Source: Gammaproteobacteria bacterium (GTDB lineage Bacteria > Pseudomonadota > Gammaproteobacteria > Burkholderiales > Rhodocyclaceae). From it: a DNA stretch of 64,000 bases. The position numbers were made by a program, and so were the translations under genes. The notes below the pieces were generated by a model. It was given only the letters and a program-made list of their open reading frames with translations, made no database searches and was not told the DNA's origin. The DNA lies in the NCBI GenBank assembly GCA_018828385.1, contig JAHJVE010000021.1, forward strand, positions 62,001 through 126,000. Direction: 5' to 3'. Shown in pieces: positions 29,629 to 40,125 of the stretch. Each line of letters opens with the position of its first letter. The stretch's first letter is position 1.

Positions 29629-30732
29629 TCAGGCTTCGCGCATCAGGCGCCAGTACTGGAATTTGAGCATGGCCGCGGCACCGGCCACGATGGCCAGGAA
29701 CGTCACGATGGAACCGAGCGCCAGCGTCGAAAAACCGCTGATCCCCTGACCTACCGTGCAGCCCATGGCGACGACGCCACCGAAACCCATCAGGGCGGCG
29801 CCGAGCAGGTGGCTGGCAGTATCTTCCACGCCGGCAAACCCCTCCCAGCGAAAATCCCCGGTGGCCAGTGCCCAGGCGGCGGAGCCGGCAATCACACCGA
29901 GCACGCTGGCGATGCCGAAAGTCAGCTGGCGGCTGGCGTCCGACCACAGCATGAGCAGTTCCAGCGTATAGGCCTGCGGCGCCACGAAGGTCAGCGCCTC
30001 CATGCGCCCGCTGCTGGTCGCCAGGAAAGCCTCGTCCAGGGTATCCGGATGCTCGACCAGGTGGCCGAGATGGCCGCTGACATACCAGGCCGCCACGACA
30101 GCGAGCCCGACACCGAGACCGCCGAGCAGGTTGTCGAAGGTCCGGAACTCACGGTTAAGCAAGCAGAAGGCGGTCAGGCCACCACCGATGACCAGCACGG
30201 CCAGCCGGAACGCCGTCTTCGCCTCCACCCCGGCAGCGGTCAGCAGGGCCGGAATATCCTGCCCGGCGGGGAAATTGATCGCTGTTTTTTCAAGCACATT
30301 GACGCGGAAGGCGGCAAAGAGCCCGCGCATGGTCATGTAGGCGACCAGCCCGAGGACGACCAGGACGACCAGCGCCTTGAGATTGCCGCCACCGAGGCGG
30401 ATCAGCGTCTTCGAGCCGCAGCCCGAGGCGAGCACCATGCCGATGCCGAACAGCAAACCGCCGACGATGTACGACAACCAGGTGAAACTGGGCGTCCGGT
30501 AGATCGATTTATCGAGATCGATCAGCCCCGCCGCGTGCAGCGCGGCCGAGCCGAGGACGGCAACGCCGATGGCCAGCAGCCACATGCGCATGCGGCTCCA
30601 GTCGCCCATGGTGATGATGTCGGAAACCGCCCCCATGGTGCAGAACCGCGTCTTCTGGCTGATCGCCCCGAACCAGAAGGAAATGGCAAAGACCAGCCAG
30701 AGAACGGTCGTCGACTGGCTGGCAATATCCAT
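29629..30732 (-). CDS. YeeE/YedE family transporter (thiosulfate/sulfur uptake type)
   Basis: 367 residues, about ten membrane helices. The conserved cysteine-bearing segments KTRFCTMGAV, LASGCGSKTL and MGCTVGQGISG are present; in the family these pass thiosulfate-type sulfur across the membrane. ATG 30732 begins just after the queC stop. No accompanying TusA-like gene is visible. Confidence 0.88.
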   Translation of the reverse strand: MDIASQSTTVLWLVFAISFWFGAISQKTRFCTMGAVSDIITMGDWSRMRMWLLAIGVAVLGSAALHAAGLIDLDKSIYRTPSFTWLSYIVGGLLFGIGMVLASGCGSKTLIRLGGGNLKALVVLVVLGLVAYMTMRGLFAAFRVNVLEKTAINFPAGQDIPALLTAAGVEAKTAFRLAVLVIGGGLTAFCLLNREFRTFDNLLGGLGVGLAVVAAWYVSGHLGHLVEHPDTLDEAFLATSSGRMEALTFVAPQAYTLELLMLWSDASRQLTFGIASVLGVIAGSAAWALATGDFRWEGFAGVEDTASHLLGAALMGFGGVVAMGCTVGQGISGFSTLALGSIVTFLAIVAGAAAMLKFQYWRLMREA

Positions 30733-30734
30733 GA

Positions 30735-31412
30735 TCAGGTACGGTAAGACGTCGGGTCGGGCAGGCCGGCGGCGGCAAAGCCTTCGGCCCGCAGGCGGCA
30801 CGAGTCGCAGACACCGCAGGCCCGGCCAAGCTCATCGGCCTGATAGCAGGAAACGGTCAGCCCGTAATCGACGCCGAGCGCCGCACCGGTCCGGATGATG
30901 TCGGCCTTGGAGAGATCGATAAGCGGCGCGTGAATGCTCAGCTTGACGCCCTCGACGCCGGATTTGGTGGCGAGGTTGGCCATTTTCTCGAAAGCAGTAA
31001 GGTATTCCGGCCGGCAATCCGGGTAACCGGAATAATCGACCGCATTGATCCCGACGAAGATGTCGCGGCTACCCAAAACCTCTGCCCAGGCCAGGGCCAG
31101 CGAGAGCATGATGGTGTTGCGCGCCGGCACGTAGGTGACGGGAATGCCGGGCTGGACGCCGTCGACCGGCACATTGATATTGGTATCGGTCAGCGCCGAG
31201 CCGCCGAATTGGGCCAGCCCGAGATTGAGCACGCGATGCTCGACGGCACCGAGTGCCGTGACGACCCGTTCGGCCGCCTGCAACTCGGCACAGTGGCGCT
31301 GGCCGTAATTGAACGACAGGCAATAACAGTCAAAACCCTGGCTGCGGGCAATGGCGAGGCAAGTGGCGGAATCGAGTCCACCGGAAAGGAGAACGACAGC
31401 TGGCTTCATCAT
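30735..31412 (-). CDS. queC: 7-cyano-7-deazaguanine (preQ0) synthase QueC
   Basis: 225 residues. PP-loop [11 protein letters not shown] near the N-terminus and the C-terminal zinc cluster [13 protein letters not shown]. Converts 7-carboxy-7-deazaguanine to preQ0 for queuosine tRNA modification. The start is ATGATG at 31412/31409; upstream in-frame starts lack a ribosome site. queE lies nearby on the same strand, separated by a PilZ gene. Confidence 0.94.
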   Translation of the reverse strand: MMKPAVVLLSGGLDSATCLAIARSQGFDCYCLSFNYGQRHCAELQAAERVVTALGAVEHRVLNLGLAQFGGSALTDTNINVPVDGVQPGIPVTYVPARNTIMLSLALAWAEVLGSRDIFVGINAVDYSGYPDCRPEYLTAFEKMANLATKSGVEGVKLSIHAPLIDLSKADIIRTGAALGVDYGLTVSCYQADELGRACGVCDSCRLRAEGFAAAGLPDPTSYRT

Positions 31413-31540
31413 GGGGCGCGAATATACCTGAAATTCGACCGCCTTTGACCCGCTATCCAATTGTTCACGGGCCCTTGTCCTGGATTCATCAATAGTCGGC
31501 CGGGCGAACTTCGGGACGGCACAGTCCGATCCTGGACAGC

Positions 31541-31909
31541 CTATTCCATGCGTTCGTTGAGCAGAGCAAACTCCCGATCCGCCAGTGCCTCGTCACCAAG
31601 GTTGAGTTCGACCAGCCGGCGCAGATGGGTGACGCTGTCGAGATCGATGTCGCGGCAGGACAGTCCGTAGTAATTGGCCAGGTGATGGACGACGGTGGCT
31701 TCCATGCGAATGGAGGAACCCGTATGGTCGAGCTGGATTTTGAGGGTGCAGTTGGTGCCGACGGTAATGAAAACGTTGGCATTGGGATGGATCAGGGCGC
31801 CCTTGAGCGAGAGATCGAGTACATCGACGACATATTCGCCGTCGGGCAGGAAAAGGCTGGCTTCAGTCTGGAAAGAAATGCGGGAAAACTTGCGGCGATT
31901 GTGTTCCAT
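31541..31909 (-). CDS. PilZ domain protein
   Basis: 122 residues with both c-di-GMP motifs: RKFSR (RxxxR type, residues 6-10) and DLSLKG (D/NxSxxG). Single-domain PilZ adaptor that senses c-di-GMP; the partner is unknown. Its ATG is 14 bp after queE, suggesting cotranscription, although a link to queuosine is not expected. Confidence 0.88.
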   Translation of the reverse strand: MEHNRRKFSRISFQTEASLFLPDGEYVVDVLDLSLKGALIHPNANVFITVGTNCTLKIQLDHTGSSIRMEATVVHHLANYYGLSCRDIDLDSVTHLRRLVELNLGDEALADREFALLNERME

Positions 31910-31923
31910 GACCGTCTCCTCCG

Positions 31924-32562
31924 TTATTTTCCCTTCATGTTACCCCAAAGCAGCTTGTGCAACTGCAGCTGGAAGCGCACGTTGAGGCCATCTTCGAGTA
32001 TCCACTCGGCCAGCGACTGCGGCTCGATCAAGCCGCCGGCCGGCGACAGCAGCACCGGGCACAGGCGGTCGAGTTGGCGGTCGCGCAGGACTTCGCGCGC
32101 CCACTCGTAGTCGCCGCGCGAGGCGATGACAATCTTGATCTCGTCACGCCGGTTGAGGGTGTCGAGATTGGCCCACAGATTCTTCGCCGATTCGCCGGAG
32201 TCCGGCGCCTTGAGATCCATGATCCGTGCCACGCGCGGATCGACGCCGGCAACATCGAGCGCCCCAGAGGTTTCCAGCGAAACGTCGTAACCGGCATCGC
32301 ACAGGGCCGTCAGCAGCGGCAGGCAATCCTTCTGTGAGAGCGGCTCGCCACCGGTCACACAGACCTGGCGGGCCGGGTACTTGCCGACTTCGGCCAGCAC
32401 CGACTCGATGCTCGCCGGTTCGCCGCCGGTGAAACTGTAGGTCGTGTCGCACCAGGTACAGCGCAGCGGGCAACCGGTCAGGCGGACGAAGACAGTCGGC
32501 AGGCCGGCGCGCGATGCCTCGCCCTGCAGGGAATAGAAAATTTCAGTAAGACGTAAAGCCAA
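31924..32562 (-). CDS. queE: 7-carboxy-7-deazaguanine synthase QueE
   Basis: 212 residues. Radical-SAM cluster CPLRCTWC (CxxxCxxC) near residue 31, preceded by FYSLQGEASRAG, a standard QueE start. Makes the deazaguanine ring precursor used by QueC. It begins one base after the cpoB stop, so it is probably read from the tol-pal operon. Confidence 0.93.
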   Translation of the reverse strand: MALRLTEIFYSLQGEASRAGLPTVFVRLTGCPLRCTWCDTTYSFTGGEPASIESVLAEVGKYPARQVCVTGGEPLSQKDCLPLLTALCDAGYDVSLETSGALDVAGVDPRVARIMDLKAPDSGESAKNLWANLDTLNRRDEIKIVIASRGDYEWAREVLRDRQLDRLCPVLLSPAGGLIEPQSLAEWILEDGLNVRFQLQLHKLLWGNMKGK

Positions 32563-33303
32563 TTACTTCTTCTTCAGGCGATCACGTGCCGTATCGGCGG
32601 CCGGAGTGCCCGGATACTTGGTGATGACGGTTTCGAGCGAGCGTTTGACACCCGTCGGATTGCCCAATTCCTGCTGGCAGGTGGCGATGGCCAGCCAGGC
32701 ATCCGGCGCCTTGGCGCTGTCGGCGTACTTGGTGGTGACCACACTCTGTGCCTCGATGGCGCGCTTGCAATCGCGCTGGGCGTACCAGGCGTTGCCGAGC
32801 CAGTACTGGGCATTGGGGGCCAGCGCAGCATTCGGATAAGTCTGTACGTAGGTGCCGAAACTGGCGGCAGCTTCCTTGTACTTGCCGGCCTTGAACTGGT
32901 TCAGGGCGGCTTCGTATTCGCGTGTTTCCCGGGCCGGATCAGCGGCAGGTTTCGAATTTTGCCCATTTTCCGGGTTGACCGTAGCAGTCACGCTGTCCAC
33001 GGTTTCGATCTTGCGCAGTCGGCTGTCGAGATCGAGGTAGAAATCCTGCTGGCGCTTCTTGGCCGTCTCCAGCTCGTAATTGAGCGTTTCGATCTGGCCG
33101 CGCAGGCGGGCAATCTCATCGGTCTGGCGCTGGATCTGGCTGGCCAGATCCAGCTGGGCCTTGGCCTGCTGGTCGAATCGCGCCTCGGTCTTGATCCGCA
33201 GATCGGTAACCTGGCGACGCGCTTCTTCGTCGTCAAACACGCCGGCCTGGGCCTGGGCGGCCCCCAGCGCGGCGATGAACAGGGCGATTCGAACCGGGCG
33301 CAT
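32563..33303 (-). CDS. cpoB: Cell division coordinator CpoB (YbgF)
   Basis: 246 residues: signal peptide (to about 20), coiled-coil trimerisation region (about 25-100), linker, C-terminal TPR repeats (EYEAALNQFKAGKYKEAAASF). Periplasmic partner of TolA that links septal peptidoglycan synthesis to outer-membrane constriction. Linker residues about 106-118 (TATVNPENGQNSK) are encoded by an antisense copy of the interspersed element. Confidence 0.93.
   Translation of the reverse strand: MRPVRIALFIAALGAAQAQAGVFDDEEARRQVTDLRIKTEARFDQQAKAQLDLASQIQRQTDEIARLRGQIETLNYELETAKKRQQDFYLDLDSRLRKIETVDSVTATVNPENGQNSKPAADPARETREYEAALNQFKAGKYKEAAASFGTYVQTYPNAALAPNAQYWLGNAWYAQRDCKRAIEAQSVVTTKYADSAKAPDAWLAIATCQQELGNPTGVKRSLETVITKYPGTPAADTARDRLKKK
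32952..32987 (+). repeat. Interspersed element copy 8 (in cpoB linker)
   Basis: TCGAATTTTGCCC, T-rich middle, CCGGGTTGACCGTAGCA; antisense to cpoB and read as TATVNPENGQNSK. Confidence 0.9.
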
Positions 33304-33305
33304 GC

Positions 33306-33851
33306 TTAGAACTCGCCGCGACCGTCGGCAGCCTTGTAGAGGATGTCGGCGCGACGGTTTTCAGACCAGGCTGCTTCGTCGTGGCCGGCATTCTTCGGCT
33401 TTTCTTCGCCGAGGCTGACCGATTCGATCTGCGATTCGGCAACGCCAAGCAGGGTCAGCGAACGCTTGACCGCTTCGGCCCGCTTCTGGCCGAGCGACAG
33501 GTTGTATTCGCGGCTGCCGCGCTCGTCGGTATTGCCTTGCAGCAGAACCTTGAAACCCTTATTGGCCACGAGGTACTTGGCGTGCGAGGCGACCAGATCC
33601 TTGTACTCGTCCTTGACTTCGTACTTGTCGAGATCGAAGTAGATGCTGCGCTTGGCCAGCTTGCTCTGCGGGTCGGTCAGTTCGCGCGGCAGGCCGTTGG
33701 CATCAAGGCCATCGGCGACGACCGGGGCGACGGTGGTCGAGCCGCCGCTGCGCGATTCAACCGGCGCGCCAGCGCTATCTTCGGGCAGGGGGGTGGTCGA
33801 GCAACCGACGAGGAGGGCGGACAGCAGGGCGGGGATGAGCAGTTTTTTCAC
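33306..33851 (-). CDS. pal: Peptidoglycan-associated lipoprotein Pal
   Basis: 181 residues. Lipoprotein signal with lipobox LLVGCS, then an OmpA-like domain (IYFDLDKYEVKDEYKDLV, LLQGNTDERGSREYNLSLG) that binds peptidoglycan. Outer-membrane anchor of the Tol-Pal system. Confidence 0.95.
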   Translation of the reverse strand: MKKLLIPALLSALLVGCSTTPLPEDSAGAPVESRSGGSTTVAPVVADGLDANGLPRELTDPQSKLAKRSIYFDLDKYEVKDEYKDLVASHAKYLVANKGFKVLLQGNTDERGSREYNLSLGQKRAEAVKRSLTLLGVAESQIESVSLGEEKPKNAGHDEAAWSENRRADILYKAADGRGEF

Positions 33852-33875
33852 GTGATTCTCCGGGTGGACGGGGGA

Positions 33876-35162
33876 TTATTGGAAGTAAGGACCCCAGGCC
33901 GGCTCGCGTATATCTCCTGCGGCGACCGTGAGGCGTTGTTTGATCCTGCCATCGCTGGAGACAGCCGATAGTACGCCGCGCCCGCCAATTTCAGTGGCGA
34001 TCAGGATCATGCGGCTGTTGGGGGCGAAACTCGGGGATTCGTCCTTGTTCGAATCACTCACGACCTGGACCTGGCGACTGGCCAGATCCATGACGGCGAG
34101 CTGGAAGCGGCCTTCGCGGCGGCTGATGAAGGCGAGGCTCTTGCCATCCGGCGACGGGCGCGGCGAGACGTTGTAGCTGCCTTCGAAGGTGACACGCCTG
34201 ACTTCGCCGCCGTTGGCGCCGGTCTGGTAGATCTGCGGGCTGCCGCCGCGGTCGGAGGTGAAGTAGATCGTGCCGCCATCGGGCGAGTAGCGCGGCTCGG
34301 TGTCGATGCCGGACGACTGGGTCAGGCGCTGCAGGCCGCTGCCGTCGGCATTGACCTTGTAGATCTGCGAAAAGCCGTCCTTGGAGAGGACGACGGCCAG
34401 CTTGAGGCCGTCCGGCGACCAGGCCGGCGCCGAGTTGGAGCCCTTGAAATTGGCGACGATGTGGCGCTGGCCCGAGGCCAGCGAATGGACGTAGATGACC
34501 GGCTTCTTCTTCTCGAAGGAAACGTAGGCGAGGCGGCCGCCATCGGGCGACCAGACCGGGGAAATGATCGGTTCGATGGAAGTCAGTGCGGTGGCCGCAT
34601 TCTGGCCGTCGGAATCGGCAATCTGCAGCAGGAAACGGCCACGGGCCTTGACGACATAGGCGATGCGCGTCGAGAAAACGCCCTTCTCGCCGGTCAGCTT
34701 TTCGTAGATGTAGTCGGCAATGCGGTGGCCGGCGGCGCGCAGTTGCACGTTGCTGGTGACGTAGGCGGCACCGCCGAGAGCCACGCCTTTTTGCGTGTCG
34801 TACAGGCGGAAACGGGCTTCCAGACGGCCGTCGGCGCTGCGCGCAATGCTCCCGGCAGCCAACGCGTCGGCGCCGCGGCTCTTCCAGTCGGCGTGGTTGA
34901 TCGGTGCGTTTTCGTCAAGGGCGAGGTTGCCGTGATCGACCAGCTTGAACAGGCCGCTGCGCTCGAGATCAGCCCGCACCGTCGAGGTAATGATGCGGGA
35001 CGCGGTTGGATCGCCGGGAAAATCGACGATGGTCACCGGAATCCGGTTGGCACCGGCGCCGGTGATCTCGATCGACAGCTGGGCCTGGGCGAATCCCACG
35101 GTCAACAGGAAAAAAGGCAGAAAAATGAAACGGAAAATTCGGGACATTGCATTCATTTTCAT
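33876..35162 (-). CDS. tolB: Tol-Pal system protein TolB
   Basis: About 428 residues: signal peptide ending near AQA, N-terminal alpha/beta domain, then WD-like beta-propeller repeats (SPDGGRLAYVSF, SPDGLKLAVVLS, SPDGGTIYFTSD, SPDGKSLAFISR). Periplasmic partner of Pal and TolA. ATGs at 35162, 35156 and 35147 are all possible; the first is listed. Confidence 0.94.
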   Translation of the reverse strand: MKMNAMSRIFRFIFLPFFLLTVGFAQAQLSIEITGAGANRIPVTIVDFPGDPTASRIITSTVRADLERSGLFKLVDHGNLALDENAPINHADWKSRGADALAAGSIARSADGRLEARFRLYDTQKGVALGGAAYVTSNVQLRAAGHRIADYIYEKLTGEKGVFSTRIAYVVKARGRFLLQIADSDGQNAATALTSIEPIISPVWSPDGGRLAYVSFEKKKPVIYVHSLASGQRHIVANFKGSNSAPAWSPDGLKLAVVLSKDGFSQIYKVNADGSGLQRLTQSSGIDTEPRYSPDGGTIYFTSDRGGSPQIYQTGANGGEVRRVTFEGSYNVSPRPSPDGKSLAFISRREGRFQLAVMDLASRQVQVVSDSNKDESPSFAPNSRMILIATEIGGRGVLSAVSSDGRIKQRLTVAAGDIREPAWGPYFQ

Positions 35163-35178
35163 AAAAGTTCGCGCGATT

Positions 35179-35937
35179 TTACTCTTCAAACGGCTTGTGT
35201 TTAATTTCCAGCGTGCGCTGGAAAAGCGACGGGTCATCCGGCTTCGGCAAGGGCGACGAGCGGCGGATGGCGCGCTCAATGGCGCTATCCAGCGCCGGAT
35301 TGCCGCTCGATCGTTTCAGCTTGACCGAAAGCACTTCCGCGGTCGGCAACTGGGTGACCTCGAAAATGGCCTCCGGATTGCCCTGGATGCCCGGCGGCAG
35401 GGCCAGGTTGCTCTTGATACGCAAACGTATCTTGTTCGTATAGTCGGCCAACCCCCGCTGGCTGGCCGAAGCGCGCTGCTCCGTCTCGGCCTGCGCTGCC
35501 AGCTTGTTCTGCAGGTCGCGGGACTGGCGTTGCTTTTCCTCGCGCTCGAGCATTTCCTTGAACGGATCCTTCGGCGGAACAGGCTTCGCTTCCGGCTTTT
35601 TCAACTCGGGCTTGGGCGGTTCCGGCTTCTTCGGTTCCGGTTTTTTCTTTTCGACCTTGACGACGATCTCCGGCTTTTTCACCACCGGGGCCGGCTTCGG
35701 CTCGACTTTGGGCAGCGGCTTCGGCTCCGGCCTGACTTCGGGCGGCGGCGGTGGCGGCACAACCTGGGCGGGCATCGGTCGCGACGACCATAACTCGACC
35801 TCCATGACCTCCGGCTGGCTGCGTTTCCACTGCACTCCGAAGAACAGAAAGGCGACCAGGGCGACGTGCACCAGAACGGTGAACGACAGCGCGTACTTCT
35901 TGCCGGGCTCTTCGGGATTGTTGAGAATCATATTCAC
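35179..35937 (-). CDS. tolA: Tol-Pal system protein TolA
   Basis: 252 residues. One N-terminal membrane anchor (about 16-33), a long Pro/Lys/Glu-rich extended region (EKKKPEPKKPEPPKPELKKP) shorter than in enterobacteria, and a C-terminal TonB-like domain. Transfers energy from TolQR to Pal/TolB. Confidence 0.92.
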   Translation of the reverse strand: MNMILNNPEEPGKKYALSFTVLVHVALVAFLFFGVQWKRSQPEVMEVELWSSRPMPAQVVPPPPPPEVRPEPKPLPKVEPKPAPVVKKPEIVVKVEKKKPEPKKPEPPKPELKKPEAKPVPPKDPFKEMLEREEKQRQSRDLQNKLAAQAETEQRASASQRGLADYTNKIRLRIKSNLALPPGIQGNPEAIFEVTQLPTAEVLSVKLKRSSGNPALDSAIERAIRRSSPLPKPDDPSLFQRTLEIKHKPFEE

Positions 35938-36339
35938 TTATTTGCTGGCGGTTTCCAGGCCAACCTTGTCGAATCCGGCACGTTTGGCTTCGTCGAGCAC
36001 TTCGATGACGTTCTTGTACTGGGTTTCCTTGGCGCCGGCGATGAGGATCGGGGTGTTCCGGTCAGCGGCATTCAGAACGGCCAGTTCCGCCTTGAGCTCC
36101 TTGATGCCCCTGAGCCTCTTCTCGTCTCCCTTGATGCTGAACAATGACAGGCTGCCGTCGTCCTTGATCTGCACCTTGACGTACTTGTCGGGCTTCTGCG
36201 GCGCCGTTCCCGAGGCCGGCAGATCGACCGAACCAGTCGTCATCATCGGCGTCGCCACCATGAAAATGACGAGCAGCACGAGCATGACGTCGATGTAGGG
36301 AACGACGTTGATTTCGCTTTTCAGACGACGCTGGCGCAT
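35938..36339 (-). CDS. tolR: Tol-Pal system protein TolR
   Basis: 133 residues, ExbD/TolR family with one membrane helix containing the essential proton-pathway Asp (VPYIDVMLVLLVIFMV) and a periplasmic domain. Confidence 0.94.
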   Translation of the reverse strand: MRQRRLKSEINVVPYIDVMLVLLVIFMVATPMMTTGSVDLPASGTAPQKPDKYVKVQIKDDGSLSLFSIKGDEKRLRGIKELKAELAVLNAADRNTPILIAGAKETQYKNVIEVLDEAKRAGFDKVGLETASK

Positions 36340-36342
36340 GGC

Positions 36343-37020
36343 TTAACGCATCTGCCTTTGCAGGATGTTCGAGAACTCTTCCATGAACGACTCGTAACGG
36401 GTGGCCAGACGGTCGATGTCATGCGAAAAGCGGTTGTAGGCGAGTACAGCCGGGATGGCGGCGAACAGGCCGATGGCCGTGGCAACCAGCGCTTCGGCAA
36501 TGCCCGGGGCAACCGAAGCGAGCGTTGCCTGACCGACGTTGGACAGGCCGCGGAAGGCATGCATGATGCCCCAGACGGTGCCGAACAGGCCGATATAGGG
36601 GCTGACCGAGCCGACCGAGGCAAGGAAGGCGAGGTGCGCTTCAAGCGAATCCATTTCGCGCTGGTAGGTGGCGCGCATGGCGCGGCGGGAGCCGTCGACG
36701 AAATCTTTGGATTCAAGGTTCTTCTGGCCGCGCAACTTGGTGAATTCGCGGAAGCCGGCTTCGAAGATGCGTTCCATGGAACCGGCATGGTGGCGGTCAC
36801 TGACCGCGCTGTTGAACAGGTTGTTGAGGTCGCCGCCCGACCAGAAATCGCGCTCGAAGGTTTCGGTCTTGGCGCGCGCCTGCTTGACGGCAAACCACTT
36901 CATGAAAATGTAGTACCAGGACATGAACGAAACGCCGGCCAGCAAGGCCATGACGGCCTGGACAACGGCGCTGGCCTGAAGAATGAGGTGGAGGATGGAA
37001 AGATCCTGGGTGACGTTCAT
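36343..37020 (-). CDS. tolQ: Tol-Pal system protein TolQ
   Basis: 225 residues, MotA/TolQ/ExbB family with three membrane helices and the conserved [13 protein letters not shown] and [15 protein letters not shown] segments. Stator-like proton channel with TolR. It overlaps ybgC by 4 bp. Confidence 0.95.
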   Translation of the reverse strand: MNVTQDLSILHLILQASAVVQAVMALLAGVSFMSWYYIFMKWFAVKQARAKTETFERDFWSGGDLNNLFNSAVSDRHHAGSMERIFEAGFREFTKLRGQKNLESKDFVDGSRRAMRATYQREMDSLEAHLAFLASVGSVSPYIGLFGTVWGIMHAFRGLSNVGQATLASVAPGIAEALVATAIGLFAAIPAVLAYNRFSHDIDRLATRYESFMEEFSNILQRQMR

Positions 37021-37439
37021 TTAAGCGCTTCCAGTTTGCTGTGCAGGAATTCGGGGATGGCAGAGGGCGTCATGGTGGCCATGTTGACGCAGGCAATTTC
37101 GACGGTGCCGGTGACAAGTTCGACGTCGCCGCGGCGGACGTGTTGGCGGAAGACAACGCGGACACGGGTGAGTTTTTCGACTTCGAGGCCAACGATCAAT
37201 TCGTCGTCGAGACGCGCCGGCTTGAGGTACTCGCAGCTCGCCTTGCGTGCCACGAAACCGATGCCGGCTTCGGCGGCCAGGGCCGACTGGTCATGGCCGG
37301 CAAAACGCATCCACTCGGTGCGGCAGCGTTCGAAGAATTTGAGGTAATTGGCATAGTAAACGACCCCGCCGGCATCCGTATCCTCGTAATAAACGCGGAC
37401 AGGAATGGTGAAGGCGTTCGGCTTCGGCTCGTATTTCAT
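37017..37439 (-). CDS. ybgC: Acyl-CoA thioesterase YbgC
   Basis: 140 residues, hot-dog fold with catalytic-Asp motif [17 protein letters not shown]. Hydrolyses short or medium acyl-CoAs. First gene of the tol-pal operon, its conserved position. Confidence 0.93.
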   Translation of the reverse strand: MKYEPKPNAFTIPVRVYYEDTDAGGVVYYANYLKFFERCRTEWMRFAGHDQSALAAEAGIGFVARKASCEYLKPARLDDELIVGLEVEKLTRVRVVFRQHVRRGDVELVTGTVEIACVNMATMTPSAIPEFLHSKLEALK

Positions 37440-37566
37440 CGCGGAATTTTACATTGTGCCGCAGCATTGTTTTGTAACGATCTGTTTCCAGAACGATATT
37501 TTTCTCGGCAAACAAAACCGCGTCAATTCATGGCATTCCCGGGCACCGTCCCACATAATTGGCGCC

Positions 37567-39051
37567 ATGCCCCGTCAATTAAAAATTGGTGATCGACGCA
37601 GCCTGATCCTGCTCCTGAGCCTGCTCCTCAGCGCCGGTTTCTTCGCCACCACGCTGTTCGGTTACTTCGTTTCCAAGGAAGCCATCCGCAGCGCCATCAT
37701 CGGCCAGGATCTGCCGCTGACCTCCAGCAACATCTATTCGGAAATCCAGAAGGATCTGGTCCGACCCGTTCTCATTTCGTCCACCATGGCGCACGACACT
37801 TTCCTGCGCGACTGGGTGCTCAGGGGCGAGAAGGATGACCGCGAACTGGCCCGTTACCTGGCCGAGGTCAAACTGCGCAACAACGCCTTCAGCAGCTTCT
37901 TCGTTTCCGACAAGACTCGCAATTACTACACCAGCGAAGGCGCTTTCAAACAGGTTTCCGAAACCGAGCCGCGCGACGCCTGGTACTACCGGGTCCGCAA
38001 CATGCGCGACGACTACGAAATTAATGTCGATCCCGATCTGGCCAACCGCGATGCACTGACCATCTTCATCAATTACCGCGTTTCCGATTTTGCCGGGCAA
38101 TACATCGGCGCCACCGGCATCGGCCTGACCGTCGATTCGGTTCGCCACCTGATCCAGGAATATCAGGCCCGCTTCCAGCGCACCATCTACTTTGCCGACG
38201 CCACGGGTCGCGTCGTTCTCTACGGTGGCCAGAAAGAGCTGGCGCCGGATCTGCGCAGTCGCCCCGGGCTGGCGGCGCTCCTTGACCGCATCCTGGCCGA
38301 GCGAAGCGGTTCGTATCAGTTCCTCGATGACGGCGACAACCACATCCTCAACGTCAATTACGTCTCCGAGCTCAAGTGGTATCTGTTCGTCGAGCAAAAC
38401 GAAGAAATTTCGCTGGCCGGCATTCGCCAGACGCTGTACGTCAATCTGGCGATCAGCCTGGCCGTCACGCTGGTGGTCATTTTCCTGACCTACCTTGCCC
38501 TCGGCCGCTACCAGTCGAAAATCGAGGAAATGGCGTCGACCGACAAGCTGACCGGCCTGCTCAATCGCCACGCCTTCAGCATCCTGATCGACAAATTGAT
38601 GGCCAATTATCGGCGCAACCCGCAAGCCATCACCGTCCTACTCGCCGACGTCGACCACTTCAAGAGCATCAACGACCGCTATGGCCACCGGGTTGGCGAC
38701 GAGGTTCTGATCAGCGTCGCGCACCTGCTACGGTCGACGCTGCGGGCAGCCGATTTTGCCGTGCGCTGGGGTGGCGAGGAATTTCTCATGGTGCTGCCCG
38801 GCTGCGCCGCCGAAGAGGGTCGGCAGATCGCCGAGAAGCTCCGGCAGGCGGTGGCGGAGAGCATTCCCTGCCCCAACACGCCGGCGATTCAGGTGTCGAT
38901 CTGCGTTGGCGTGGCCCAGTTCGACGGCACCGAGTCGACTGACCACGCGGTCAGTCGGGCCGATGCGGCGCTCTATGCCGCCAAGGCCGCCGGGCGCAAT
39001 CGCGTCTGCCTGGCCGGGGCGGATACTGCCCCGAGCACCGACGCGGCCTGA
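37567..39051 (+). CDS. Membrane diguanylate cyclase with extracytoplasmic sensor
   Basis: 494 residues. Helix at about 13-33, a large periplasmic double-PAS (Cache-like) sensor (about 40-290), a second helix (about 300-320) and a GGDEF domain with intact active site RWGGEEFLMVLPG and an inhibitory I-site RAAD five residues before it. Makes c-di-GMP in response to an unknown external signal. Candidate source of the signal for PilZ proteins such as that at 31541. Divergent from ybgC. Confidence 0.92.
   Translation: MPRQLKIGDRRSLILLLSLLLSAGFFATTLFGYFVSKEAIRSAIIGQDLPLTSSNIYSEIQKDLVRPVLISSTMAHDTFLRDWVLRGEKDDRELARYLAEVKLRNNAFSSFFVSDKTRNYYTSEGAFKQVSETEPRDAWYYRVRNMRDDYEINVDPDLANRDALTIFINYRVSDFAGQYIGATGIGLTVDSVRHLIQEYQARFQRTIYFADATGRVVLYGGQKELAPDLRSRPGLAALLDRILAERSGSYQFLDDGDNHILNVNYVSELKWYLFVEQNEEISLAGIRQTLYVNLAISLAVTLVVIFLTYLALGRYQSKIEEMASTDKLTGLLNRHAFSILIDKLMANYRRNPQAITVLLADVDHFKSINDRYGHRVGDEVLISVAHLLRSTLRAADFAVRWGGEEFLMVLPGCAAEEGRQIAEKLRQAVAESIPCPNTPAIQVSICVGVAQFDGTESTDHAVSRADAALYAAKAAGRNRVCLAGADTAPSTDAA

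Positions 39052-40121
<1,070 letters not shown>

Positions 40122-40125
<4 letters not shown>

Noticed and set aside
38728..38760. GCTACGGTCGAC followed by GCCGATTTTG in the GGDEF gene, resembling an antisense element copy.
   Set aside because: Only the core and a short left part match, and the residues (LLRSTLRAADFAVRWGG) are normal for GGDEF domains, so chance similarity is likely.
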